DNA from: Fimbriimonadaceae bacterium | Lineage (GTDB): Bacteria > Armatimonadota > UBA10988 | Direction of reading: 5' to 3' | Length of the DNA stretch: 64,000 nt | Assembly (NCBI GenBank): GCA_020850355.1 | Contig: JADZEX010000033.1 | Span: 49,764 to 113,763 of the forward strand | Shown here: in pieces, positions 44,710-54,140 of the stretch | How the letters are laid out: each line of letters begins with the position of its first letter | How positions within the stretch are numbered: the stretch's first letter is position 1 | Notes under the pieces: generated by a model | Seen by the model: only the letters and a program-made list of their open reading frames with translations | What the model was told of the DNA's origin: nothing | Databases searched by the model: none | Made by a program: the position numbers and the translations under genes

Positions 44710-44747
44710 GGCCCGCCCGGCAACCTGCTGGGCGGGCCCTTTGTTGT
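44710..44747 (+). terminator. Rho-independent terminator
   Basis: 9-bp GC stem GGCCCGCCC / GGGCGGGCC followed by CTTTGTTGT, 34 bp after the stop at 44676. Confidence 0.75.
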
Positions 44748-44766
44748 GCGGCGTGGTCGGCCGCGC

Positions 44767-45684
44767 CTAGAGGCGCCGCAGGCGCTTGGAGCGCGAGGCG
44801 GGGGCCGTGCCGCCGGGACCGCGGACCTGCTGGGAGAGCTTGACCAGCTCGTCCAGCGGGGTGTCGCTGGAGACCAGGCTGAGCTGCCAGGGCCCCTCGG
44901 ACCAGAGCGCGATCCGCACGCCGTCGCGTTCGGCGACCCGCACGGCGGGGTTGCTGGAGGGGCGGAAGCCCTCCAGCCGGGCAGCGCCCTGCGGGTCGTA
45001 GACTTCGACCAGGGTGAGGTCGGCGGGCTGCTCGCGCTGCATCACGAAGACCGCGGCGACCTGGCCGGGCACCACGGTGGGGCAGGTCGTGCAGCCGCTG
45101 ACCTGCGCCCCGAGGGCGACCGGGTTCGGCGCCGGCACGGGTCGTCCGACGCGCTGTTGGAGCGTTGCGGCGAGCTGTTCCGGGTCGGCCTGGCGGCCGG
45201 GCTGATTGGCGAACGACTCGCGCCAGCGGAGGTGGCCGGAGGCCAGGCTGGCAGCGCTGATCACGACTTGCGGCGGCGCCGGGCGTGACGTGCTGGCGCT
45301 GAAGGTGGCCGACAGGCTGCCGTGCCGCGGGAGGTTGGCCGGCACGAAGGTGGCGATGGCCGCGGCGGCGGCGGCGAAGGCCAGGAAGGGCTTCCAGCGC
45401 CGTGCCAGCGGGGCGCGGCGCGGCAGGGCGCTGACCTCTTGCAGCGGCTGCGCGTCGATCGCATCGAGGCCGGCCTGGACCTTCGCCAGCAACGCGACGG
45501 GGACCGCCTGGGCCGGCAGCGCGCGGCGCGAAACAGCCTTCACGGCGTGCAGCACCGACAGCTCGCGGGTCACTTCGGGATCGGCCAGCAGCCGCGACAG
45601 GGCGATCTGTTCAGCGGCCGTCAGCTCGTCGTCGACCGCGGCGGAGAGTAACTCGGGGTCCCAGGTCGAACGCGGCTCACTCAC
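44767..45684 (-). CDS. Anti-sigma factor (membrane-anchored)
   Basis: 305 aa from GTG 45684, overlapping the sigma gene end by 8 bp. The N-terminus WDPELLSAAVDDELTAAEQIALSRLLADPEV is an RseA-like anti-sigma domain without the zinc motif HxxxCxxC. One membrane helix follows (WKPFLAFAAAAAAIATFVP, about residues 100-118), then a periplasmic part with VSGCTTCPT and a region like MucB/RseB (VAAVFVMQREQPADLTLVEVYD). It should hold the ECF sigma inactive until an envelope signal. Confidence 0.85.
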   Translation of the reverse strand: MSEPRSTWDPELLSAAVDDELTAAEQIALSRLLADPEVTRELSVLHAVKAVSRRALPAQAVPVALLAKVQAGLDAIDAQPLQEVSALPRRAPLARRWKPFLAFAAAAAAIATFVPANLPRHGSLSATFSASTSRPAPPQVVISAASLASGHLRWRESFANQPGRQADPEQLAATLQQRVGRPVPAPNPVALGAQVSGCTTCPTVVPGQVAAVFVMQREQPADLTLVEVYDPQGAARLEGFRPSSNPAVRVAERDGVRIALWSEGPWQLSLVSSDTPLDELVKLSQQVRGPGGTAPASRSKRLRRL

Positions 45685-46273
45685 CGTCCATCTCCCGCAG
45701 GTACCCGCGCTCGCGGGCATACTGCTCCAGCGCCTGCCGCAGCAGGCGGCGGCCGCGGAACAACCGGGACCGCACCGTGCCGATCGGCACCTGCGCAATG
45801 TCGGCGATCTCCTGGTAGGTGTAGTCCTGCAGGTCCGACAGCACCACCACGATCCGGAACTCCAGCGGCAGGCTGGCGATCGCCGCTTCCACTTCCTCGT
45901 CCAGCAGGTCGTCGAAGATGGCCGGCTCGGGGGTGTCGGCAGCGGTCAGCAGCCGGGCCCCCGCCAGCTCGGCCTCGCGCTCGACGTCTTCGTAGGCAAT
46001 CGCGTCGACGGCGCGCTCGCTGCGGCGGAAGCGGTTGATGCAGTAGTTGGTCAGAATCCGGAACAGCCACGCTTTGAAGTTGGTGCCGGGCTGGAAGCCG
46101 CCGAAGGCGCGGTAGGCGCGCAGAACGGTGTCCTGCACGGCGTCTTCGGCATCGGCGGGATTGCGGACATACCCGAGGGCTGTGTTGTAGAGCGACTTCA
46201 GCAGCGGCTGCAGCAGGCGCTCGAACTCGGCGCGCCGCAGCTCCACCTCGCGCGGGGTGGCCGGCGGCTGCAC
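45677..46273 (-). CDS. ECF sigma factor (RpoE-like)
   Basis: 198 aa from GTG 46273 (GGAGGGG just upstream); the longer ORF runs into the promoter. Region 2: NPADAEDAVQDTVLRAYRAF and NFKAWLFRILTNYCINRFRR. Region 4: LPLEFRIVVVLSDLQDYTYQEIADIAQVPIGTVRSRLFRGRRLL. No extra domains. It directs transcription of an envelope-stress type regulon and is translationally coupled to its anti-sigma partner. Confidence 0.93.
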   Translation of the reverse strand: MQPPATPREVELRRAEFERLLQPLLKSLYNTALGYVRNPADAEDAVQDTVLRAYRAFGGFQPGTNFKAWLFRILTNYCINRFRRSERAVDAIAYEDVEREAELAGARLLTAADTPEPAIFDDLLDEEVEAAIASLPLEFRIVVVLSDLQDYTYQEIADIAQVPIGTVRSRLFRGRRLLRQALEQYARERGYLREMDGE

Positions 46274-46311
46274 AGAACCCCTCCGCTCCAGGCTGTCCGC
46301 CTGGCTGACCG

Positions 46312-46340
46312 AGTATAGCACACCGCTCCGCGGGCGGTCA
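46312..46340 (-). promoter_or_regulatory. Promoter of the sigma/anti-sigma operon
   Basis: Minus strand: TGACCG, 17-bp spacer, TATACT, about 39 nt before the GTG start. The -10 is good; the -35 is a weak TTGACA relative. It overlaps the ORF-track extension, supporting the shorter start. Confidence 0.5.
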
Positions 46341-46484
46341 CTGCTCGGCAGCCGCCGTGGCGCCGGCGCCGGCGCTGGCCGCGACATCACCTGCCATGCC
46401 CAGTCCATTGGCTCTACCTCATAGGGCAGGAAACCCCAGCAGCGGCGCGAAGTTCCCGCCTGCGGTGACCTGCAGGAGTTCTCG

Positions 46485-47981
46485 ATGGACAACCCCGGCG
46501 GCTTCGGCTTCGCCAACTACGCCACCCTGGTGCTCTACTTCGCGGCGATGCTCGGGGTCGGCGTCTGGGCCAGTCGGCGCGTCAAGAGCTCCGAGGGCTA
46601 CTTCATCGCCGAAGGCCGCCTGCCGGCGGTCTTGGTCGGCTTGTCGATGCTGGGCACCTACCTCTCGGCGACCACCATGATGGGCCTGCCGGGGAAGGCC
46701 TATGGGCCTGAGGACCTGACCTGGAGCATCCAACTCCCGTTCCTGCTGGTGACCGCCTTCGTGATCACCCGCTTCGTGCTGCCGGTCTTCCGCGCCGCTG
46801 GCGTGGTCAGCGTCTACCAGTTCCTCGAGCAGCGCATCCACCTGGCCGCCCGGCTGCTCGCCTCGGCCAGCTTCATCGCCCTGTCGGTCGCCCGGATGGG
46901 GCTGGCGGTCTACCTCCCGGCCCTCGCCTTCTCGCAGTGCGCCGGGCTCAGCCTGCACTGGTCGATCCTCGGGATGGGCGTCGTGATGACGGTCTACACC
47001 GTGATCGGTGGGATCGAGGCGGTGATCTGGACCGACGCCATTCAGGTGGTGATCTTCGTGGTCGCCGCGGTCTACAGCATCGCCGCCATCCTGGTGCGTT
47101 GCGCCGGGGGCGACTTCTGGGCGATCGCGGCCGAGCACCACAAGTTCCGGATGATCGAGCCGGGCTTCGACCTCTCCAAGCCGGTGACCCTCTGGCTGAT
47201 CGTCGAGACGATCTTCTCGACCATCCGGATCTACGGTTCGCAGCAGGACATGACCCAGCGCTACCTCACCACGGAGTCGACCAAGGAAGCCAACAAGTCG
47301 GTCTGGGTGGCGATTCTGGGGTACATCCCCCTGGGCTACCTGTTCTACTTCATCGGCGCGGCGCTGTTCGTGTTCTACCAGATCCACCCCGACCCGCGCC
47401 TCGCCGAGATCAAGCCCGACGCCATCTACCCCTACTTCGTCGCTACCCAGTTGCCGCCGGGGCTGGCCGGACTGGTCGTCGCCGGCATCTTCGCCGCCGC
47501 CATGTCGACGGTCAGCTCGCTGATGAACAGCACCTCGACGGTCTGCGTGCTGGACTTCTACAAGCGGCTCAGCAAGCGCGAACGGCCCGATGCCGACTAC
47601 CTCAAGGTGGCGCGCTGGTTGACAGTCCTGTGGGGTGTCTCGACCATTGTCCTGGCCTACGCGATGCAGAACATCAAGTCGGCGCTGGACACCTGGGTCA
47701 AGATCATGGGCTTCACCAGCAACGGCGTCCTGGCGCTGATGGTGCTGGCCTTCCTGCCGCCCAAGATCACCCTCTGGCCGGGTGTGATCGGCTTCGTCGT
47801 CGCCAACTTGACAGCCTGGCTGGTGACCTTGCCCGGCGTCACGCAGCCGCTCTTGGGGGTCGAGAAGGTCGCCCCGCAGATCCTGGTGCTGGTCGGCGCT
47901 CCGCTGGGGGTGATCGTCGGCCTGCTGGCGCAGACGCTGGCGAACGCCACCCGGCGGGCGCCGACCTTGGCCGACCAGTGA
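46485..47981 (+). CDS. Sodium:solute symporter (SSS family)
   Basis: 498 aa from ATG 46485 with AGGAG 6 nt upstream. Thirteen-helix LeuT-fold layout: NYATLVLYFAAMLGVGVWASRRVKSSEGYFIAEGRLP, LSATTMMGLPGKAYG (TM2 sodium region), YTVIGGIEAVIWTDAIQ (the conserved GG-x-x-A-V-x-W-T-D SSS signature) and AAAMSTVSSLMNSTSTV (TM9, Na2 site). Imports a sugar, carboxylate or similar solute with Na+. The rhamnulokinase 1.8 kb away hints at sugar, but this is weak. Confidence 0.92.
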   Translation: MDNPGGFGFANYATLVLYFAAMLGVGVWASRRVKSSEGYFIAEGRLPAVLVGLSMLGTYLSATTMMGLPGKAYGPEDLTWSIQLPFLLVTAFVITRFVLPVFRAAGVVSVYQFLEQRIHLAARLLASASFIALSVARMGLAVYLPALAFSQCAGLSLHWSILGMGVVMTVYTVIGGIEAVIWTDAIQVVIFVVAAVYSIAAILVRCAGGDFWAIAAEHHKFRMIEPGFDLSKPVTLWLIVETIFSTIRIYGSQQDMTQRYLTTESTKEANKSVWVAILGYIPLGYLFYFIGAALFVFYQIHPDPRLAEIKPDAIYPYFVATQLPPGLAGLVVAGIFAAAMSTVSSLMNSTSTVCVLDFYKRLSKRERPDADYLKVARWLTVLWGVSTIVLAYAMQNIKSALDTWVKIMGFTSNGVLALMVLAFLPPKITLWPGVIGFVVANLTAWLVTLPGVTQPLLGVEKVAPQILVLVGAPLGVIVGLLAQTLANATRRAPTLADQ

Positions 47982-47998
47982 TCACGGCGTCAGACGCG

Positions 47999-48165
47999 TC
48001 AGGTTGAGGTCGTCGCTGCCGAATCGTCCTGGTCGAAGTCGACCGCGGCGCCGGAGTCGCTGGCGGACGCCCCGATCTGGCGCTGCAGGCCGACGCCAGC
48101 AGCACCAGGCCGGTGCAACCCAATCCCAACGCCATCGCCCGACTCTGCCAGTTGCGGATTCGCAT
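47999..48165 (-). pseudogene. Tiny lipoprotein with probable single-base frameshift
   Basis: ATG 48165 (AGGGA upstream) gives MRIRNWQSRAMALGLGCTGLVLLASAC, a lipobox signal. Adding one base next to the Cys codon joins it to QRQIGASASDSGAAVDFDQDDSAATTST-stop (TGA at 47999), an acidic tail in the next frame. As it stands the first frame runs on into the SSS gene antisense. The 167-bp length is one base short of whole codons. Confidence 0.5.
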
Positions 48166-48183
48166 GGTCGTCCCTGCCCTCTT

Positions 48184-48696
48184 CTACTGCACCACCACGC
48201 CGACATCACCGCCCTGCCGGGGCACCACCACAGTGAGCGTGCCGCTGCGGCCGGACTCGCGTTCAGTTGCACGCACCGTGGCGGGCCCGGAGGCGACGCC
48301 AGTCACCTGGGTCGTGCTGCCGGTGCTGCTGTCGCGACTGAGGTTGCTGCCGCCAGCGGTGACCGGCCAGGTGATCGCGTTGCTGCTCCCCAGGGTCACG
48401 GGCTGGCCGTTGCTGTTGGTGGCCGTGGCGGTCAGGGTGAGGCTGCTGCCAACCGCCACGGAGGCCGGGTTCGGGGTGATCGCCAGGCTGGTGATCGTGT
48501 TGGCCCTCGCCAAGGTGCCGTCGTCGCGGTAGCCGGCCACCATGTCGATCGCCAACGTGCCGGTCGCCTGCGCCGTGCCGCTGGCATCGTTGCTGGGGAA
48601 GGCGGTCGCTCGCAGCGTCGCCGCAACCCGCCGGACCAAGCAGGACCAGCGCACCAGCCAGTCCAGCCAGGTGGTGCGTGAGCGAGGCCTCGTCAT
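48184..48696 (-). CDS. Ig-like (BIG2) domain protein with disturbed signal region
   Basis: 170 aa from ATG 48696 (GAGGGGAG upstream). Residues about 65-160 are a BIG2-type domain: [36 protein letters not shown] and [16 protein letters not shown]. The N-terminus reads [20 protein letters not shown], not a signal; the other frame reads [20 protein letters not shown], a proper lipobox. Two compensating indels could therefore have scrambled a lipoprotein signal. Upstream of the tiny broken lipoprotein and likely co-transcribed. Confidence 0.6.
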   Translation of the reverse strand: MTRPRSRTTWLDWLVRWSCLVRRVAATLRATAFPSNDASGTAQATGTLAIDMVAGYRDDGTLARANTITSLAITPNPASVAVGSSLTLTATATNSNGQPVTLGSSNAITWPVTAGGSNLSRDSSTGSTTQVTGVASGPATVRATERESGRSGTLTVVVPRQGGDVGVVVQ

Positions 48697-48865
48697 CAGT
48701 GCTCCCCTCACCCGACGGCGGCCCGCGACGGGCCAGATCAGGCAATGGCACGTGGTATGGCGATTAACGAGGCCGCTGTCAGGAATAGTCGCAGCGGCCC
48801 GCGAGCGGCGCCGCCGGTTGTCGTGGGTGGCCGTTGGCGTCACGCTGGCGGCTGAGAGTGGTGGC

Positions 48866-49732
48866 ATGGGAATCCTGCTGGGACGTCAGACACGGGTGCT
48901 GGTGCAAGGGCTGACTGGGCGTGAGGGCAGCTTTCACGCGCAGCAGATGATCGCCTACGGTACCAAGGTCGTGGCAGGGGTGACGCCCGGCAAGGGCGGG
49001 GGCACGCATCTGGAGGTGCCGATCTTCGACACCGTCGCCGGGGCGGTGGCCGCGACCGGCGCTGAGGCGAGTTGCATCTTCGTGCCGGCGGCCTTCGCGG
49101 GAGACGCTATCTGCGAAGCGGCGGAGGCCGGCGTGCCGCTGATCGTCTGCATCACCGAGGGCATTCCAACCGCCGACATGATCCGTGCCTGTGCCTACGT
49201 GAAGGCCCGCGGCGCGCGGCTGGTGGGGCCGAACTGCCCCGGTCTGTTGACCGTCGGCGAGGCCAAGATGGGGATCATCCCGCCGCAGATCGCCAAACCC
49301 GGAGTGGTTGGAATGGTCAGCCGCAGCGGCACGCTGACCTACGAGGCGGCCGACCTCTTGAGCCGCGCCGGACTGGGCTTGACGACGATTGTTGGAATCG
49401 GCGGCGACCCGGTGCTGGGCACCCGCTTCGCCGATGTGCTGCCCCTCTTCGAAGCCGATCCGGCGACCCGCGCGATTGTGCTGATTGGCGAGATTGGCGG
49501 CACCGACGAAGAGGCCGCGGCGGCGCTGGTGCCGCAACTCAGCAAGCCGGTGGTCGGGTTCGTCGGCGGGCGCAGCGCCCCCGAGGGCAAGCGGATGGGC
49601 CACGCCGGGGCGATTGTCTCGGGCAACCTGGGCACCGCCGCCAGCAAGGTGGCCGCGCTGGAAGCGGTCGGCGTGGCGGTGCCGCTGACGCTGGCCGAGA
49701 TTCCGGGCTGCGTCGCCAAAGCGCTGGGGTAG
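48866..49732 (+). CDS. sucD: Succinyl-CoA synthetase alpha subunit
   Basis: 288 aa from ATG 48866; the ORF-track extension lies over the BIG2 gene. CoA-binding [28 protein letters not shown], and the phospho-His loop [12 protein letters not shown] (catalytic His) are diagnostic. TCA-cycle enzyme making ATP/GTP from succinyl-CoA. The beta subunit (sucC), normally adjacent upstream, is absent here and the neighbours are unrelated. Confidence 0.95.
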   Translation: MGILLGRQTRVLVQGLTGREGSFHAQQMIAYGTKVVAGVTPGKGGGTHLEVPIFDTVAGAVAATGAEASCIFVPAAFAGDAICEAAEAGVPLIVCITEGIPTADMIRACAYVKARGARLVGPNCPGLLTVGEAKMGIIPPQIAKPGVVGMVSRSGTLTYEAADLLSRAGLGLTTIVGIGGDPVLGTRFADVLPLFEADPATRAIVLIGEIGGTDEEAAAALVPQLSKPVVGFVGGRSAPEGKRMGHAGAIVSGNLGTAASKVAALEAVGVAVPLTLAEIPGCVAKALG

Positions 49733-49795
49733 ACGGCAGGAACCGCTGCCCGGCGTGCCGAAGCTCCCACCACCTGAACTCGGTGAGGTGAGCAG

Positions 49796-51283
49796 ATGGC
49801 GGCGGTCAAGACGTTCATGGCATTCGACCTCGGCGCGGAAAGCGGCCGCGGCATTCTCGGTCGGTTCGACGGCCGCCGGCTGGACCTGGAAGTCGTCCAC
49901 CGCTTCGCCAACCCGACGGTCAAGCTGTTGGGCACCCTGCATTGGGACACCCCGCGGCAGTTCAGCGAGCTGGTTGAAGCCCTGCGGATCTGCGCTCGCG
50001 AGCACACCACCGACCTGGCTGGGATCGGCGTCGACACCTGGGGCGTCGATTTTGGGCTGTTCGGCCGCGACGGCAGCTTGTTGGGCCTGCCGGTCCACTA
50101 CCGCGACGCCCGCACCGACGGCATGCTCGACGCGGCCTTTGCGGCGCTGGGACGCGAGCGGATCTTCGAGCGGACCGGCATCCAGTTCATGCAGCTCAAC
50201 ACGCTCTACCAGCTCCTGGCCCTGCAGCGGCAGGGCGCGCCGGCGCTGGAGGTGGCCGAGCGGCTGCTGTTCATGCCCGACATCATGAACTACTGGTTCA
50301 GCGGCGTGCAGACCAGTGAGGTCAGCATCGCCAGCACCTCGCAGTGCTGGGACCCGCGCGCCCGCGACTGGTGCCGCGACTTGCTTGACGACCTGCAGAT
50401 TCCCTCGCGGATCGTCCCGCCGGTGGTCGAACCGGGCACCGTGATCGGCGCGCTGACCGCCGAGCTGCAGGCCGACACCGGGCTCGGCGCGGTGCCGGTG
50501 ATTGCGCCGGCCTGCCACGACACCGGGTCGGCGGTGGCGGCCGTGCCGGCGATCGGCAACCGCCACGCCTACCTCAGCTCGGGCACCTGGAGCCTGATGG
50601 GCCTCGAGAGCCCGACCCCGCTGATCAGCCCGCAGACGCTGGCGCTCAACTTCACCAACGAGGGCGGGGTCTGCGGCACGGTGCGCTTCTTGAAGAACAT
50701 CATGGGCCTCTGGCTGGTGCAGCAGACGCGCGCCGCGCTGGCCCGCGCCGGGCAGGATCGCGACTACGCCACGCTGACCGCCGAGGCGGCCGCCGCGCCG
50801 GCCTTCGGGCCGTTGGTCGATCCGGACTCGCCGCTCTTCCTGAATCCGCCCGACATGCCCGCGGCGATTGCAACCTTCTGCCAGCAAACCGGCCAGCGGC
50901 CGCCGGAGAGCGTCGGCGCGACCGTGCGCTGCTGTCTCGAGAGCCTGGCGCTGAAGTACCGCTGGGTCGTCGAGCGGCTCGAAGAGGTGCGCGGCAGCCG
51001 CCTCGAACAGCTCAACATCGTCGGCGGCGGGACGCAGAACAAGCTGCTCTCGCAGCTCACCGCCGACGCCACCGGCCGCCCCGTGGTGGCCGGCCCGGTC
51101 GAGGCCACGGCCACTGGCAACCTCCTGTTGCAGGCCCTGGCGATCGGCGAACTGGGCAGCCTGGACGAGGTCCGCGCGGTGGTGCGGGCGTCGTTCGAGC
51201 TGGAGACCTTCACGCCCAACACCGCCACCGCGGGGGCGTGGGACGGCGCTTGGGAACGCTTCCAGAAGCTCCTCGGCGCGTAG
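49796..51283 (+). CDS. rhaB: Rhamnulokinase
   Basis: 495 aa. FGGY-kinase features with the rhamnulokinase pattern: FMAFDLGAESGRGILGRFDG at the start, GVDTWGVDFGLFGRDG, HYRDARTDGM, HDTGSAVAAVPA and LNIVGGGTQNKLLSQLTADATGRPV. It phosphorylates L-rhamnulose to L-rhamnulose-1-phosphate. rhaA and rhaD are not in the window. It follows sucD by 63 bp. Confidence 0.9.
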   Translation: MAAVKTFMAFDLGAESGRGILGRFDGRRLDLEVVHRFANPTVKLLGTLHWDTPRQFSELVEALRICAREHTTDLAGIGVDTWGVDFGLFGRDGSLLGLPVHYRDARTDGMLDAAFAALGRERIFERTGIQFMQLNTLYQLLALQRQGAPALEVAERLLFMPDIMNYWFSGVQTSEVSIASTSQCWDPRARDWCRDLLDDLQIPSRIVPPVVEPGTVIGALTAELQADTGLGAVPVIAPACHDTGSAVAAVPAIGNRHAYLSSGTWSLMGLESPTPLISPQTLALNFTNEGGVCGTVRFLKNIMGLWLVQQTRAALARAGQDRDYATLTAEAAAAPAFGPLVDPDSPLFLNPPDMPAAIATFCQQTGQRPPESVGATVRCCLESLALKYRWVVERLEEVRGSRLEQLNIVGGGTQNKLLSQLTADATGRPVVAGPVEATATGNLLLQALAIGELGSLDEVRAVVRASFELETFTPNTATAGAWDGAWERFQKLLGA

Positions 51284-51349
51284 CGGAAGGTGCGCCGGCC
51301 GCCGGCGCGGGAGGGCACCCTGGGGTGCCGGTCTGACGAGGTAGACACG

Positions 51350-51733
51350 ATGCGATTGCACTGGATCCTGGCCTGCCTGGGCGCTCTGCTGCTGCTGGCT
51401 GCCTGCGGCCCGAAGGAAGAGACCGTCTCGGAGATTCCGACCCCGGCGCCCGGCGCCGTGCCCACCCCGCCGCCGTCGACGGTCGCCACGCCGGCCGCCG
51501 AGGGTGGTGTCTTCGCCGATGACAGCAAGGCCGCCCCGGCCGACCTGTCGGGCGAAGCCAAGGCGATGGGTGGGGCACCGGCGGCGGCTGGCGCCGCCCC
51601 CGCGGGTGCTGCTCCGGCCGCTGGCGGCGCGCCCGCTGCCGGCGGTCCCGTTGGTGACGAGGGCGGCAAGGCCGGCGCCCCGCCGGCGGGCACCGACCCG
51701 GGTGGCAAGCCTGAGCCGTTGGCCGGCGGGTAG
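51350..51733 (+). CDS. Ala/Gly/Pro-rich lipoprotein
   Basis: 127 aa from ATG 51350 (GAGGT upstream). Signal and lipobox ILACLGALLLLAAC. The mature part is low complexity (GAPAAAGAAPAGAAPAAGGAP), likely a flexible surface or wall-spanning tether. No domain. Confidence 0.7.
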   Translation: MRLHWILACLGALLLLAACGPKEETVSEIPTPAPGAVPTPPPSTVATPAAEGGVFADDSKAAPADLSGEAKAMGGAPAAAGAAPAGAAPAAGGAPAAGGPVGDEGGKAGAPPAGTDPGGKPEPLAGG

Positions 51734-51752
51734 CCTGCCACGGACAGCAGCG

Positions 51753-51795
51753 TCCGACCGAGCTCGCCCGCGGCAGGCTCGGTCGGATGCTCTTG
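51753..51795 (+). terminator. Hairpin, probable terminator
   Basis: 11-bp perfect stem TCCGACCGAGC / GCTCGGTCGGA, then TGCTCTTGCC, 20 bp after the lipoprotein stop. Confidence 0.6.
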
Positions 51796-51829
51796 CCTGG
51801 ACTGGCCCGCTGGAGGCCGGCGAGGAGCG

Positions 51830-52258
51830 ATGCTGATGGCCCGCTGGAGCCTGCAACGACTGCTGACTGCTCTCCTGGCCGGCGGCTTCGCGATGCTCTG
51901 CGCAGACACGATCTGGGAGCACCGCGGCGAGCTGGCCGAGCACCCACCCGCCTGGCTGCCGATCGTCTGCAGCGGCCTGCTGACGGTGCTCTTGCTGGCG
52001 ACCGTCCTCGTCTGGCGGCCGGCGCTGCGAACCGCGGCCCGCTGGACCGCTGTCCTGCCGCTGCTGGTCGGCTTGACCGGCTGGGTGCTGCACAACGAGG
52101 ATCGCCTCGAGAGCGGCGACCTGACCGCCCTCCTGCCGCCGCTGCTGGCGCCGTTGGCGTTCTGCGGCCTGGCGGCGCTGACGTTCCTGGTCTCGTCCAC
52201 CCGCTGGCCGGAGAGTTGGCCCAGCGTGACCGCTCGAGCGGAGGAGCACGATGCCTAG
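51830..52258 (+). CDS. Small integral membrane protein
   Basis: 142 aa, GAGGAG immediately upstream. Four hydrophobic segments: LLTALLAGGFAMLCADTI, WLPIVCSGLLTVLLLATVLVW, WTAVLPLLVGLTGWVL and LLPPLLAPLAFCGLAALTFLV. No family recognised. Overlaps the next gene start by 8 bp, so the two are likely translated together. Confidence 0.65.
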   Translation: MLMARWSLQRLLTALLAGGFAMLCADTIWEHRGELAEHPPAWLPIVCSGLLTVLLLATVLVWRPALRTAARWTAVLPLLVGLTGWVLHNEDRLESGDLTALLPPLLAPLAFCGLAALTFLVSSTRWPESWPSVTARAEEHDA

Positions 52259-53954
52259 AATCTGGTGGCTGCCGCTGCTCGCCGCCGCGGCCGGCGGTGC
52301 TGCCGAACTGCCGAACGCCGGCTTCGAAGCCGCCGGCGCGGGCGGTTTCGACGCGTACGTCAGGAACGGCTGGCAGCCGGAAACGGGCGACAGCTTGCTG
52401 GGCTTGCCGAACCAGTGGAGTGCCTACCAGTGGGGCGACGTCGGGGCCGGCTGGAGCGTCACCGTCGAGCAGGGCGCCGGCCGCCAGGGCAGCGCTGCGC
52501 TACGTGCCTTGAACCGCGGCAGTGCCGCCCGTGCCGGAGCCTACTCGCGCGCCGCGCTGACCCCCGGCACCTGGCGCCTGGCGGTCTGGGCGCGCACCGC
52601 GCCGGGCCAGACCGGCAGTGCCGCCATCTACCTCGCCAACACCTACTCGCGGCCGACCAGGCTCAGCGAGCAGTGGCGGCAGATCACGGTCCAGGCGACC
52701 GTCGCCGAGGCCTCGGCGGCCGCCGAGGTCAACCTGCAGAGCCGCTCCAGCGGCGGCGTCACCGTGTGGTTCGACGACGTCACCCTGGAACTGGTCGCAG
52801 CGGGCACCTACCACTTGCAGGCCGACGACCGCGCCGACCGACCGCGGACGCTGCTGTTCTCGCCGATCAACGTCAACTACCTGCGCGACCACGCTCGCGA
52901 GGCGGCTGGCTGGGGCTTCCGCGGCTTCCTCTTCGACGACCTCTTCTGGAGCTGGGGCTCGGACGTCTGGGCGGTCGACAAGGACCCGGCCAGTCGCGGC
53001 GAGGACGACCGGCTGCTGGCCGAAGTGCGCGCCTGCAACGAGGCCTGCCGCGCCGTCGGGATTGACAGCAACTTCGTCAAGGTGGCCTTCTACCAGGAGC
53101 TGCCCGACTGGTTCGACGACGCCGCCTGGGCCGCCATCGGGCGCAACTTCCGGGAGGGTGCCCGCTTCGCCAAACTGGCCGGCTGCCTGGGCGTGGCGAT
53201 CGACACCGAGTACATCGCGCAGCAGTACAGCCCCGATTGGCCGGGCTACCAGGCCGCGCAGCGCCCGCTGGCCGACCTCAAGGCGAAGGTCCGGCAGCGC
53301 TGGCAGACCGTGATCGCGGGGATGTACGCCGAGTGGCCCGAGCTGGTGCTGCTGACGCTGCCGGAGGGGATGCTCTACTACGGCGAGCTGTACGGCGACC
53401 TGTTCCAGGGCTTCCTGGCGGCCGCCGCCGCGGCCGACGCGCCAGGCGGGCTGCACATCATGACCGAGGGCACCTACCATACCACCGACCCGGGTGGCCT
53501 GGCGGGGTATCCCGGCCGAATCGACGAGTGGATCGCCGACGAGTGCCCGGAGCCGTTGGTGACCTGGTGGCGCCGCCGCGGGAGCGTCGTGCTGGGGGCC
53601 TGGCCAATGGGCTACTACCGCGAAGTCCACGACGCCGCCGGCAAGATGCTCGGCTACAGCGGCCGGCAGGAGCAGTTTGGCGACCAGATCGTCGGGTCGT
53701 ACGCCGACAAGAGCGCCTGGTACTCGCCGGAGGTCTTCGCGAAGCAGATGGCCGGCCTCAACAGCTATTCGCCGCGCTTCAACTGGATCTACGGCCACGG
53801 CTGCGTCTGGTGGCAGTACAGCGAGGCGGACAAGGCCAAGTACACCGCCGGCGTCCACCAGGCCCTCTCGAACGCCCTGCTCCCGACCGCGCCGAACCTC
53901 GCCGCCTACGCCGCGGTGATCCGGGCCCCGCAGCGCCTCGTGCGGCAGCCGTAG
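52251..53954 (+). CDS. Secreted CBM plus TIM-barrel-like glycosidase-type protein
   Basis: 567 aa. Signal IWWLPLLAAAAGGAAE; residues 20-185 a CBM-like beta-sandwich (LPNAGFEAAGAGGFDAYVRN, VTVWFDDVTLELV); residues 200-555 read like a barrel (FRGFLFDDLFWSWGSDVW, GVAIDTEYIAQQY, PEGMLYYGELYGDLFQG, FNWIYGHGCVWWQYSE). Acidic residues at strand ends are plausible catalysts, but I cannot assign a GH family. The last 13 codons (AVIRAPQRLVRQP plus stop) lie in the 63-bp repeat that recurs at 56646. Confidence 0.65.
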   Translation: MPRIWWLPLLAAAAGGAAELPNAGFEAAGAGGFDAYVRNGWQPETGDSLLGLPNQWSAYQWGDVGAGWSVTVEQGAGRQGSAALRALNRGSAARAGAYSRAALTPGTWRLAVWARTAPGQTGSAAIYLANTYSRPTRLSEQWRQITVQATVAEASAAAEVNLQSRSSGGVTVWFDDVTLELVAAGTYHLQADDRADRPRTLLFSPINVNYLRDHAREAAGWGFRGFLFDDLFWSWGSDVWAVDKDPASRGEDDRLLAEVRACNEACRAVGIDSNFVKVAFYQELPDWFDDAAWAAIGRNFREGARFAKLAGCLGVAIDTEYIAQQYSPDWPGYQAAQRPLADLKAKVRQRWQTVIAGMYAEWPELVLLTLPEGMLYYGELYGDLFQGFLAAAAAADAPGGLHIMTEGTYHTTDPGGLAGYPGRIDEWIADECPEPLVTWWRRRGSVVLGAWPMGYYREVHDAAGKMLGYSGRQEQFGDQIVGSYADKSAWYSPEVFAKQMAGLNSYSPRFNWIYGHGCVWWQYSEADKAKYTAGVHQALSNALLPTAPNLAAYAAVIRAPQRLVRQP

Positions 53955-53978
53955 CTTCCGGCGGCAGGCCCGGCCGGC
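53916..53978. repeat. 63-bp direct repeat, left copy
   Basis: CAGCGCCTCGTGCGGCAGCC and flanks, 60 of 63 bases identical to 56646-56708. Contains the 3' end of the gene at 52251. Confidence 0.9.
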
Positions 53979-54110
53979 AGGCCTCCAGCTCGCTGTGTCA
54001 CAGCGTCCCCGGCTCGGTCGTGCCTGGACCAACCGCCCAGGTTACGACAAGAGTCGCGGCCCCACGTTAGGAGGTTGGCCAGCCGGTGCGAGGGCTTGCC
54101 GCGCAAGTCA

Positions 54111-54140
54111 TTGACATGCCTCTCGCCAGCGTTGTACGCT
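54111..54140 (+). promoter_or_regulatory. Possible promoter of the cassette
   Basis: Perfect TTGACA at 54111 with TGTACG/TACGCT 16-18 bp downstream. About 150 nt before the hydrolase ATG. The rest of 53979-54290 shows no gene. Confidence 0.4.

Noticed and set aside
48779-52249. 1156-aa minus-strand ORF
   Set aside because: Antisense shadow of sucD, rhaB and neighbours; composition is Arg/Gly/Gln-rich with no domain, a common effect of high GC.
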